DNA of 6,762 nt from contig JABMRO010000232.1 of the NCBI GenBank assembly GCA_013202635.1, positions 1-6,762 of the forward strand, read 5' to 3'. Below the pieces are notes generated by a model. The model worked only from the letters and a program-made list of their open reading frames with translations. It searched no databases and had not been told where the DNA came from. How positions within the stretch are numbered: position 1 is the first letter of the stretch; every line of letters begins with the position of its first letter. Origin of the DNA: Planctomycetota bacterium (GTDB taxonomy: Bacteria > Planctomycetota > Phycisphaerae > Sedimentisphaerales > Anaerobacaceae). Positions 1-6,686 of the stretch are shown here, one piece after another. Position numbers and translations under genes: made by a program.

Positions 1-2068
1 CAATCGGCGTTGTGCCTTCGGGGCCTACAACATACGGATTTATGTCCATCTCCTGGATCTGAGGAAATTCCGTAACCAATTGAGAAAGTCTTTGCAATCC
101 TTCGGCTATTGCTTTTATATCCACGCCTTCCTGGCCGCGCACACCCTTTAGCATTTGATATGTTTTTGTGTTAATCAGCATACGCTCGGCTTCTTCAGCC
201 GTCAGGGGCGCCAGATAAAATGAGACGTCCTTGAGAACTTCCACCATTATCCCGCCCATACCAAACATCATCAATGGACCAAAATGCGGGTCGCGATGCA
301 TCCCAAGAATAACCTCTTTTCCACTCTTGCACATCTCCTGTACAAGAACACCAAGTATATGCGCTTCGGGCTGTTTTTTCGGTATTCGGTACATCATCAA
401 ATCGAAGGCATCTTTAACTTCCTGCTTGCTATTGAGGCCAATCTTAACACCTCCAACATCCGATTTGTGCAATATATCAGGCGACCATATTTTCAATACG
501 ACGGGGAATCCCAACTGTTGAGCAATATTTGCCGCCTGCTCAGATGTGGCGGCAATAGAACCTTTGGGTCTAACAAAACCATACGCTTCGAGAATCTCTT
601 TTGATTCGGTCTCTCCGACTTCCCGAATACCCTGTCGCTGGTGTCTCTCGATTATACCTTCGACCTTACGGCGATTAACTGGAAACAATTTTACGACTCG
701 CTTCGGCCTGGATCGCCATCTTACATAATCAGTCATAACTTTGATTGTTGCTACGGCACTTTCGGGGCAATCTATCACAGGAATTTTTCCTTCTCGCAAG
801 ATTCTCATACCATCTTCGACTTTGCCTGCCCCCAGGAAACAGGCAAAAATCGGCTTTGCAGGTTTTTCCTGAGATATTTTGACAACAGCCTCGGCAGTAC
901 CCTCAGATTCAGTCATCGCCTGTGGAGTCAGAAGCACCAGAATTGTATCCACATTGGGGTCATCAAGAACAACATCAATCGCAAACTCATACCGATCGGC
1001 CAATGCATCTCCCAAAACATCGATAGGATTATATAAATTCGCAGCCACCGGCAACTTAGATGCTAATTTACTTACCGTTTCATCGGTTAGTTTTGAAAAG
1101 CTAAGCCCTTCTCTCTCGATAGCATCAGCGGCCATTATCCCCGGGCCGCCCGCATTGGTAATAACAGCAACGCGTGGTCCGGCCGGAAGCGGTTGATTTC
1201 CAAAGGCCTGGGCATAATCAAATTGTTCCTTTATCGAATCACATCGAATTATTCCCGCCCGTTCAAATACACACTCATAAGCTGTTTCACTACCGGCCAA
1301 ACTTCCGGTATGTGATGAAGCGGCCTTCGCACCTGCCGCCGTCCCGCCGGATTTCATAAGAAGTATGGGTTTATGATGAGAAATCCGCTCCGCCTGGCTG
1401 ACAAAAGCATTGCCATCGGTAATACTTTCAAGATAGCCGGCGATAACTTTGGTTTCAGGATCCTCACCTAAGACCTTTATCAAATCCAATTCATCTACAT
1501 CCGCTTTGTTGCCTATGCTTATAAGCTTACTGAAACCGATATTGTTTGTGTTAGCCATATCAAGAATAGCCGCTAACAATGCCCCTGATTGTGAGAGGTA
1601 TCCGATGGCACCGGGCCTCGGTATGGTTCCACCGAAACTTGCATTTAAATTGTGCCCAGGCGCTATCACTCCAAGACAGTTGGGGCCTATGACTCTGATG
1701 CCGGCCTGTCTGGCGATTTGAATAATCTGCTGCTCAAGCTCTCTGCCCTCTTTGCCGACCTCTTTAAACCCGGCAGTAATAATAATAACGGCTTTTGTCC
1801 CAATCTTTACGCACTGCTGCATAATCGCCGGCACAATCTTGGCCGGAACGATAATAACCACCAATTCGGGTACTTGTTTGATAGATTCAAGGTCAGGATA
1901 GCATTTCAATCCTTCAATAGTATCCGCCTGGGGATTAACCGGATATATCTTACCCTTATATCCCGCCTCCATCATACTGGCTAAGATTTCGTATCCGACC
2001 TTATTTTTCTGGCGGGACGCTCCAACTATAGCAACAGATTTAGGATTAAAAAAACTTTTAAGGCTCAT
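1..2068 (-). CDS. ADP-forming acetate/acyl-CoA ligase (acyl-CoA synthetase, NDP-forming), fused alpha-beta, C-terminus cut by window edge
   Basis: The enzyme interconverts acyl-CoA + ADP + Pi with free acid + ATP + CoA in the cytoplasm, a substrate-level phosphorylation step of fermentative metabolism. I translated 689 uninterrupted codons from the ATG at 2068-2066. Domain order is an N-terminal CoA-binding Rossmann domain (about 5-130, GPNCLG near 128-133), a succinyl-CoA-ligase-like domain (about 150-450) and a C-terminal ATP-grasp domain (about 480-689). In SSHTGSLAG, His253 fits the phosphorylated His of the alpha subunit. In ILHKSDVGGV, His534 fits the second phospho-His of the beta subunit. 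The last visible residues, EMDINPYVVGPEG, are the usual near-terminal motif, so only about 10-20 residues should be missing. Both catalytic His are present, so it looks functional. The ribosome site is weak (GAAAG about 12 bases before ATG). Acyl substrate (acetate, propionate, branched or aryl acids) cannot be told from the sequence. Confidence 0.93.
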   Translation of the reverse strand, partial: MSLKSFFNPKSVAIVGASRQKNKVGYEILASMMEAGYKGKIYPVNPQADTIEGLKCYPDLESIKQVPELVVIIVPAKIVPAIMQQCVKIGTKAVIIITAGFKEVGKEGRELEQQIIQIARQAGIRVIGPNCLGVIAPGHNLNASFGGTIPRPGAIGYLSQSGALLAAILDMANTNNIGFSKLISIGNKADVDELDLIKVLGEDPETKVIAGYLESITDGNAFVSQAERISHHKPILLMKSGGTAAGAKAASSHTGSLAGSETAYECVFERAGIIRCDSIKEQFDYAQAFGNQPLPAGPRVAVITNAGGPGIMAADAIEREGLSFSKLTDETVSKLASKLPVAANLYNPIDVLGDALADRYEFAIDVVLDDPNVDTILVLLTPQAMTESEGTAEAVVKISQEKPAKPIFACFLGAGKVEDGMRILREGKIPVIDCPESAVATIKVMTDYVRWRSRPKRVVKLFPVNRRKVEGIIERHQRQGIREVGETESKEILEAYGFVRPKGSIAATSEQAANIAQQLGFPVVLKIWSPDILHKSDVGGVKIGLNSKQEVKDAFDLMMYRIPKKQPEAHILGVLVQEMCKSGKEVILGMHRDPHFGPLMMFGMGGIMVEVLKDVSFYLAPLTAEEAERMLINTKTYQMLKGVRGQEGVDIKAIAEGLQRLSQLVTEFPQIQEMDINPYVVGPEGTTPI

Positions 2069-2118
2069 CGTAAATGTGATTCTTTCAAAATCAATATCAG
2101 GGCCGACAAAGATATAGT

Positions 2119-2147
2119 ATTTTATTCGATATAATATGTAATTGCAA
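2119..2147 (-). promoter_or_regulatory. Candidate sigma70-type promoter of the ADP-forming acyl-CoA ligase
   Basis: Read on the minus strand, TTGCAA (2147-2142) is followed after exactly 17 bases by TAAAAT (2124-2119). Transcription would begin near 2112, giving a leader of about 45 bases before the ATG at 2068. The spacing is ideal, the -35 matches TTGACA at 4 of 6 positions and the -10 matches TATAAT at 5 of 6. The surrounding bases are AT-rich, so a chance match is possible. Confidence 0.5.
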
Positions 2148-2191
2148 AGTTTTGTGATATTATTTTGGGTGCACGCACAACTTTTTATTTA

Positions 2192-2197
2192 TATAAT
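2192..2197 (+). promoter_or_regulatory. Possible -10 element for the helix-hairpin-helix gene
   Basis: A perfect TATAAT lies 22 bases before the ATG at 2220. No good -35 is present at 16-18 bases upstream; the nearest partial match, TTGGGT at 2165-2170, is 21 bases away. The implied leader would be only about 15 bases, just enough for the AAGG ribosome site at 2213-2216. The call rests on the -10 match alone. Confidence 0.3.
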
Positions 2198-2219
2198 AGA
2201 ACGAAAGGGCTTAAGGACT

Positions 2220-2486
2220 ATGAAACAATCATCCTCAAAAGATTTGGAACAAATTCCCGGCATGGGCAAAAGAATCGCTCAGGATATGCAAAATATCGGC
2301 GTTCACTCTGTTGGGCAACTCAAAGGAAAGAACCCTGAGAAACTTTATCAAAAACTATGCGATTTTAAGGCAACTCCGGTTGACAGATGCATGCTCTATG
2401 TATTACGCTGCGCGGTGTACTACGCCTCAAACACCGAACACAACCCACAGTTATTGAAATGGTGGAATTGGAAAGATAGCAATTAG
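2220..2486 (+). CDS. Small helix-hairpin-helix protein, Cdd1/'pathogenicity locus' family
   Basis: This is an 88-residue protein with no signal peptide or membrane segment. Residues 9-20 (LEQIPGMGKRIA) form a helix-hairpin-helix motif of the kind that binds DNA backbone non-specifically. Residues 26-46 (IGVHSVGQLKGKNPEKLYQKL) look like a second one. The C-terminal part carries DRCMLYVLRCAVYYA (55-69) and ends in LLKWWNWKD (78-86), a pattern I recognise from the Cdd1 family of about 90-residue proteins, whose biochemical role is not established. Three Cys (47, 57, 64) are spaced without a clear zinc pattern. I chose the ATG at 2220 because AAGG at 2213-2216 precedes it and the family motif starts soon after. 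The frame stays open upstream to a TTG at 2142, but that stretch (MQSFVILFWVHAQLF) is unlike the family and overlaps the ligase promoter. It is divergent from the ligase and convergent with the CDF gene, so it is probably transcribed alone. Confidence 0.85.
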   Translation: MKQSSSKDLEQIPGMGKRIAQDMQNIGVHSVGQLKGKNPEKLYQKLCDFKATPVDRCMLYVLRCAVYYASNTEHNPQLLKWWNWKDSN

Positions 2487-2492
2487 ACCACC
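2461..2492. other. Imperfect hairpin at the convergent gene ends
   Basis: GGTGGAATTG (2461-2470) can pair with CAATT (2480-2484) plus CCACC (2488-2492), leaving a 9-base loop and a 3-base bulge (AGA). The structure spans the stop codon of the helix-hairpin-helix gene and sits just beyond the CDF stop, the only place where convergent transcripts meet. No T-run follows on either strand, so it is at best a weak bidirectional terminator or a 3'-end stabilising structure. Confidence 0.3.
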
Positions 2493-2515
2493 AATATTTG
2501 CTTTGAGATATGCAC

Positions 2516-3412
2516 TTATTCTCGCAAATCCGGTATATCCGGCTCAATATGCACCGTAATGTTCACCGGGCGAGAAATCTCCTCATCCAGAGCTTTTTCC
2601 AGACTCTCAGTTATTTCGTGAGCGACGGCTATATTCAACTCCGGGTCAACAAGGATATGCAGGTCCAGAAAAACTTCTCTGCCAACTGTACGGGTCCGCA
2701 GCTTGTGCCATTGACGTATCGAAGAATCAGAATTGATTATTTGTTTTATATGCTCAATTGTATCCGTATCGATAGCGCTTTCTGTCAGCTCGCGCAGGCA
2801 ATCACCAGTTATACGAACACCAACAAAAATTATCATAAGACCAACCGCCACTGCGGCAATCTGGTCACCATAACCAAAACCAAGTTCCAGCGATATAAAC
2901 CCTATTACAACCGCTATCGAACTTAAAGCATCGCTGCGATGATGCCAGGCGTTGGCATAAAGTGCGGGGCTATGAGATTTAATCGCGACTTTTTTTGTGG
3001 CTCTATAGAGCCATTCTTTAGCAATAATCGAAACTATTGCAACTATTAGAACTCCTATTCGAGGGGTCGTAACTTCTTCTCTGGCTATGGCCATAGTGGC
3101 GTAGTAAATCATTGCCCCCCCCACGAAAACCAAGACTAATGCAACTAACCCGGCGGAGAAAGTTTCCGCTCGCCCATGGCCGTAGGGGTGGCTCTGGTCA
3201 GGTTTTTTCGAACTCAGATGCAGGCCTAAAAGCACAGCGGCATCAGTGGCTACATCAGAAAGCGAATGGATGCCGTCAGCCAACAGTGCCAGCGAACCTG
3301 ATAACAAGCCAATCACGATTTTAATAACCGCCAGAGCAATATTTATTGCAATGCCAAGATATGTGATAGATTTTATTTGCCTGGAGGCAATGATTTGTTT
3401 GTCGTTATCCAT
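2516..3412 (-). CDS. Cation diffusion facilitator (CDF) family divalent metal transporter
   Basis: This is an inner-membrane antiporter that exports a divalent cation in exchange for protons and normally works as a dimer. The 298 residues show the CDF plan: six hydrophobic segments (about 17-38, 40-65, 86-108, 117-135, 150-175, 180-200) and a cytoplasmic domain (about 205-298). The transport site reads His49-xxx-Asp53 in TM2 (DGIHSLSD) and His157-xxx-Asp161 in TM5 (WHHRSD). This HD/HD set is typical of zinc-type members, where E. coli YiiP has DD/HD. HPYGHGR (75-81) is the usual loop after TM2. His252, His265 and His288 with Glu290 seem to match the zinc-binding residues of the YiiP C-terminal domain, with Glu for Asp at the last. 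I prefer the ATG at 3412, 7 bases after the mutase stop. A GTG at 3436 would add 8 residues and overlap the mutase gene. Translational coupling to the mutase is likely. Zn2+ is the best guess, but Fe2+, Co2+ or Mn2+ remain possible. Confidence 0.92.
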   Translation of the reverse strand: MDNDKQIIASRQIKSITYLGIAINIALAVIKIVIGLLSGSLALLADGIHSLSDVATDAAVLLGLHLSSKKPDQSHPYGHGRAETFSAGLVALVLVFVGGAMIYYATMAIAREEVTTPRIGVLIVAIVSIIAKEWLYRATKKVAIKSHSPALYANAWHHRSDALSSIAVVIGFISLELGFGYGDQIAAVAVGLMIIFVGVRITGDCLRELTESAIDTDTIEHIKQIINSDSSIRQWHKLRTRTVGREVFLDLHILVDPELNIAVAHEITESLEKALDEEISRPVNITVHIEPDIPDLRE

Positions 3413-3419
3413 GAGCCTA

Positions 3420-4796
3420 TTAATCCAACACTTCACCGCGTATCTTCAAAACTGTATCCACATATTTTTCACCAGTACGCCGGTCCTTTGCCTCAACAAT
3501 TATCCTTATTACAGGTTCGGTATTACTGGCTCTCAGGTGTAACCAGCCATCGTCAAAATCGAATCTACAGCCGTCAGTTGTATCGAGTTTTGCATCAGCG
3601 AAAGCCTTCTTTGCCAAATTCAAGATTTTTTGCGCCTGTAAGGTGTCCGCTGTAAATTTATCTTTGCTCATATAATAGCCGCCGATTTCACCGACCAACT
3701 GGCTAATCGTTTTTCCCGTCTCAGCCATCAACTGCAGGACAAGAGCAATACCAACAAGACTGTCGCGGATTGGCCCCACCCGCAAATCAATCACACCCCC
3801 GTTACCCTCTCCTCCGATGATACAATCGTTCTCGAACATCGCCGCGGCTACATTGGCCTCACCGACGGCAGTGCGTATAACCCGGCCGCCAACCTTTTCA
3901 GCGACATCGTCAATCATCCTCGAAGTAGAAAGATTCGTAGCCGCCTTACCCGTTTTTTTGCTGAAAATATATTTTGCCGACAAAGCAAGTGAATACTCCT
4001 CACCGATATAGCTTCCGTTCTCGTCAACAATTGCCAATCTGTCAGCATCGGGGTCCTGAGCAAAACCGATATCGGCCCTTTCGGTTTTTACTATTTCACA
4101 AAGTTCTCTTAAGTTATCGGCAATCGGTTCAGGCGCGTGAGCAAACAAGCCGGTAGGTTCATCATTTATCGCTGAAACTTCACAGCCAAGCTCGGCTAAC
4201 AATATTTTGGTTATCCGCCCGCCTGCCCCGTTAACACTGTCCAGAACAACCTTGAATTTTTTTGCGGCGATTGTGCCTCTGTCAACAATTGCTAAAACCT
4301 TAGCGATGTGAGCAGTATCGGCCTGCTCGCTGGAAGTTACTTTACCACGACCAGATGAATCTGCGAAACAAAAATGTTTGTCGAAAAAATATTGCTTTAT
4401 TTTTTCTGCTGCACCGCTTGGCGGAGCGATACCGTTACTGAGCAGCAGTTTTATGCCGTTGTATTGGCCCGGGTTATGCGAAGCCGTTACTACTACCCCG
4501 CCTGCACAGCCAAGCTCCCTCAGCATAATCCCTACACAGGGTGTGGTTACGACCCCCAAATCAATCACGTCAATCCCAACAGTACATAATCCTTCTGCTA
4601 TAGCGGACAAAAGCTGTTGGCCACTGGGACGCGAATCCCTCCCGACAGAAACCGAGAAATTCCCTTTTTTTCCCGCACAGCTCTCTTTGACAAAAGTCCC
4701 GAACGCACGTCCATAGTCAGCGGCGACAGAAGCAGTAAGGTTTTCCCCTACAATACCCCTCATTCCGCTTACACTTATTATTAACTGTTCAGCCAA
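3420..4796 (-). CDS. glmM: Phosphohexomutase of the alpha-D-phosphohexomutase family, probably phosphoglucosamine mutase (GlmM-like) or phosphomannomutase
   Basis: It moves phosphate between C6 and C1 of a hexose phosphate through a phosphoserine; as GlmM it would make glucosamine-1-phosphate for UDP-GlcNAc and so peptidoglycan and other envelope sugars. All four signature elements are intact over 458 residues, a normal length: TASHNP with catalytic Ser106, the Mg2+ loop DPDADR (Asp248, Asp250, Asp252), the sugar-recognition loop GEGNGG (329-334), and the phosphate clamp RASNTEPVIR (422-431). The N-terminus SVSGMRGIVG and GEGNGG differ from typical bacterial GlmM (GTDGIRG, GEQSG), and resemble the variant I associate with archaea, Bacteroidetes and planctomycetes. 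Specificity (GlcN-6-P, mannose-6-P or glucose-6-P) is therefore inferred and the symbol is tentative. The start is TTG at 4796-4794: an in-frame TGA lies only eight codons upstream, no ATG or GTG lies between, and GGAG precedes it by 8 bases. It lies 65 bp after serA and 7 bp before the CDF gene, all on one strand. Confidence 0.88.
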   Translation of the reverse strand: MAEQLIISVSGMRGIVGENLTASVAADYGRAFGTFVKESCAGKKGNFSVSVGRDSRPSGQQLLSAIAEGLCTVGIDVIDLGVVTTPCVGIMLRELGCAGGVVVTASHNPGQYNGIKLLLSNGIAPPSGAAEKIKQYFFDKHFCFADSSGRGKVTSSEQADTAHIAKVLAIVDRGTIAAKKFKVVLDSVNGAGGRITKILLAELGCEVSAINDEPTGLFAHAPEPIADNLRELCEIVKTERADIGFAQDPDADRLAIVDENGSYIGEEYSLALSAKYIFSKKTGKAATNLSTSRMIDDVAEKVGGRVIRTAVGEANVAAAMFENDCIIGGEGNGGVIDLRVGPIRDSLVGIALVLQLMAETGKTISQLVGEIGGYYMSKDKFTADTLQAQKILNLAKKAFADAKLDTTDGCRFDFDDGWLHLRASNTEPVIRIIVEAKDRRTGEKYVDTVLKIRGEVLD

Positions 4797-4804
4797 ATCG
4801 AAAA

Positions 4805-4808
4805 CTCC
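4805..4808 (-). promoter_or_regulatory. Ribosome binding site that fixes the TTG start of the mutase gene
   Basis: On the minus strand GGAG is followed by 8 bases and then TTG (4796-4794). The same frame has a TGA stop just upstream and its first internal Met is residue 12, inside the conserved SVSGMRG motif. The TTG is therefore the only start that keeps the full domain. Confidence 0.75.
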
Positions 4809-4861
4809 GTGCGAGCATCAAGCACCGCTTGTCCACCACAGCTTCAGCAAAGGCGGAAGAA

Positions 4862-6451
4862 TTAGTCCAGTGCGCAAACATAAATCTCATTCACAAACTC
4901 AAGTTTGCCGAGCTCTTCAATCGCTTTTAAGTCGGGCTCCTTATCGAGACTTACGGCAAGAATAGCTTGTTCCTCCGCCGGCTTTTGTCCAACACCCATA
5001 GTGCAGATATTGATATTATGCTTGCCGCAGACCATCCCAACCGAACCAATGACGCCGGGTTTGTCGTCGTTAAAGATAACCAGAACCGCACCATGCGGAG
5101 TCATTTCTATATTAAATCCATCGATTTCAATAATTCGCAGCAGCGTCCCACCGAAGACCGAGCCGGTTACCGTGCGCGTAACCTTATCCGTAATGACTTT
5201 GGCGCTAAAACTTGAAGCCACGTCTTTGGCCTTGGGATTTTTGGTCTCGTCTATGCTTATGCCGCGTTCCTGGGCCAAAACCGGAGTGTTAACCATATTC
5301 AACGGCATTTCAAAGTGTTTTTGTAACAAACCAATCGCAAAATTAAGGGTAACCTGTTCGACGTCCATTCCAGCAATCAAACCGCGATACTGCACTTCAA
5401 CACCTTTGATTTGTCCTGGCCCGATCGTGCTGACAACTGTCCCTATTCGACGAGCAAGTTCCGCATACTGGCTTACAATCGGCGGCACAGCCCCGGTAGT
5501 AGATGGAGCATTAAGGGCATTCTTGACCGGTCCGCCTTTAATAGCATCGACAATGATTCGAGCGGCTTCGACAGCAACTTCGATTTGAGCTTCGCTGGTT
5601 CTGGCACCCAAATGCGGCGTAACGACGCAATTCTCAAACTCGGCAAAGCGCGTATTCTCCGGCGGCTCCTTGGGATAAACATCGAGTGCGGCACCGGCGA
5701 TACGTTTGGCGGCAAGGGCATCATAGAGTGCATCTTCGTTAATAATTCCCCCGCGCGCACAGTTGATTAACCGAACGGTCGGTTTCATCTTTTGTATCTG
5801 TTCTGCGCCAATCATATTCAACGTCTGCTCATTCCTCGGCACGTGAACGCTGATAAAATCGGCTTCCTTGAAGATTCGCTCTACGCTATCGCTGATTTCA
5901 ACGCCGATTTTTTCCGCATCAGGAGGTGCAGCTAACGGGTCAAAGCCCAATATTTTCATATTGAAGCCTTTTGCCATTTCCGCCACGGCCATACCTATCC
6001 TGCCCAATCCTATCAAGCCGAGCACTTTGTTGTTCAACTGGTTACCCATATATTTTTTTCTGTCCCAGGCGCCACCCTTTAAGCTGACGCATGCCGGCAC
6101 AACGTTTCGGCTCATCGCAAGTATTAACGCCATCGTATGTTCAGCAGCACTGAGAGTATTACCACCGGGCGTATTCATAACCAGGATTCCTTTTCTTGTG
6201 GCTTCCGGAACGTCTATATTATCCACGCCGACACCTGCCCGGGCGATTGCCTTTAGTTTTCCGGGATTATTCAGAACTTTAGCGGTAACCTTCGTACCGC
6301 TTCGGATGATTAAGCCATCGTGCTCACCGATAATTCCAGCTAATTCATCTTCACTTATGCCGGTTTTAACGACAGCCTCAACACCTTCTGTCGAATCAAG
6401 CAAGTCAATTCCTTCCTGCGCAAGCTTGTCCGTAATAAGAACCTTAATCAT
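4862..6451 (-). CDS. serA: D-3-phosphoglycerate dehydrogenase, long form with ASB and ACT domains
   Basis: It oxidises 3-phosphoglycerate to 3-phosphohydroxypyruvate with NAD+, the first step of serine synthesis, in the cytoplasm. The 529 residues match the usual length of the long (type 1) form. Residues 1-98 and about 285-312 form the substrate domain, and 99-284 the NAD domain with GLGRIG (148-153). Catalytic residues fit Arg233 (CARGG), Glu262 (PKEPP) and His280 (TPHLGA); WDRKKYMG (129-136) is the usual substrate loop. Residues about 325-445 are the intervening (ASB) domain and 455-525 the ACT domain (VLVIFNDDKPGVIG), which in this family gives serine feedback control. Oddity: after the catalytic His the sequence is HLGARTSEAQ, with Arg284 where Ser is usual. 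The ATG at 6451 has GGAG at 6462-6459, 7 bases ahead, and begins with the conserved IKVLITD strand. It is the first gene of the likely serA-mutase-CDF unit. I see no terminator in the 65 bp that follow. Confidence 0.97.
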   Translation of the reverse strand: MIKVLITDKLAQEGIDLLDSTEGVEAVVKTGISEDELAGIIGEHDGLIIRSGTKVTAKVLNNPGKLKAIARAGVGVDNIDVPEATRKGILVMNTPGGNTLSAAEHTMALILAMSRNVVPACVSLKGGAWDRKKYMGNQLNNKVLGLIGLGRIGMAVAEMAKGFNMKILGFDPLAAPPDAEKIGVEISDSVERIFKEADFISVHVPRNEQTLNMIGAEQIQKMKPTVRLINCARGGIINEDALYDALAAKRIAGAALDVYPKEPPENTRFAEFENCVVTPHLGARTSEAQIEVAVEAARIIVDAIKGGPVKNALNAPSTTGAVPPIVSQYAELARRIGTVVSTIGPGQIKGVEVQYRGLIAGMDVEQVTLNFAIGLLQKHFEMPLNMVNTPVLAQERGISIDETKNPKAKDVASSFSAKVITDKVTRTVTGSVFGGTLLRIIEIDGFNIEMTPHGAVLVIFNDDKPGVIGSVGMVCGKHNINICTMGVGQKPAEEQAILAVSLDKEPDLKAIEELGKLEFVNEIYVCALD

Positions 6452-6499
6452 TGTCCAACTCCAAAAAATACCTTTTTGCTTCTCAATATTCGAGTTCGC

Positions 6500-6528
6500 A
6501 TTGTAGCCGGATTTTCAAAAAATAGCAA
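6500..6528 (-). promoter_or_regulatory. Sigma70-type promoter of the serA transcription unit
   Basis: On the minus strand TTGCTA (6528-6523) and TACAAT (6505-6500) are separated by exactly 17 bases that include a T6 run. Transcription would start near 6493, giving a leader of about 40 bases before the serA ATG with its GGAG site at 6462-6459. The leader is too short for a riboswitch and shows no obvious hairpin. The rest of the gap between serA and the terminator (about 6529-6640) shows nothing I can name. Confidence 0.65.
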
Positions 6529-6643
6529 GCGCGGAAAATCTTCGGACATGTACACAACTCATATATCTTATTACAAATCAAACCGTTTACCCGTCCTGCA
6601 TTGCGAATACTCTTTTAACAGTCTAATCTCAGCAATAAACAAT

Positions 6644-6677
6644 AAAAAAGGGCTTATACTAAATCAGTATAAGCCCT
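6644..6677 (-). terminator. Rho-independent terminator, minus strand
   Basis: AGGGCTTATACT (6649-6660) and AGTATAAGCCCT (6666-6677) form a perfect 12-bp stem with a 5-base loop. Read on the minus strand the stem is followed directly by five T (6648-6644) and then ATT, as an intrinsic terminator should be. On the plus strand no T-run follows, so it acts leftward. It lies 9 bases after a stop codon at 6689-6687 and well upstream of the serA promoter. It most likely ends the transcript of the gene to the right. Confidence 0.88.
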
Positions 6678-6686
6678 GAATTGCTG

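Noticed and set aside
231..1984. Several overlapping plus-strand open frames over the ligase gene
   Set aside because: All lie antisense to one continuous 689-codon minus-strand frame with intact catalytic motifs. None shows a domain.
2142..2219. N-terminal extension of the helix-hairpin-helix gene from TTG at 2142
   Set aside because: The extension is hydrophobic and unlike the family, it overlaps the ligase -35 element, and the ATG at 2220 has its own ribosome site.
4797..4861. Possible terminator between serA and the mutase gene
   Set aside because: Only a tiny AAGC-GGT-GCTT hairpin is visible and no T-run follows, so it does not support a transcription stop.
4905..5588. Long plus-strand open frame of 227 codons inside serA
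   Set aside because: It is fully antisense to a well-conserved SerA reading frame. Its translation is rich in Ser/Pro/Ile with no domain, as expected from a codon-bias shadow.
5868..6506. Plus-strand open frame of 212 codons over the 5' half of serA
   Set aside because: It is antisense to the SerA substrate and NAD domains, has no recognisable motif or good ribosome site, and runs into the serA promoter. Treated as a shadow.
6644..6677. Reading the 12-bp inverted repeat as a transposon end, operator or CRISPR-like repeat
   Set aside because: The directly adjoining T-run on the minus strand and the stop codon 9 bases before fit an intrinsic terminator. No second copy or target duplication is visible.
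6476..6679. Plus-strand open frame of 67 codons upstream of serA
   Set aside because: It covers the serA promoter and both arms of the minus-strand terminator, and its product has no family resemblance.
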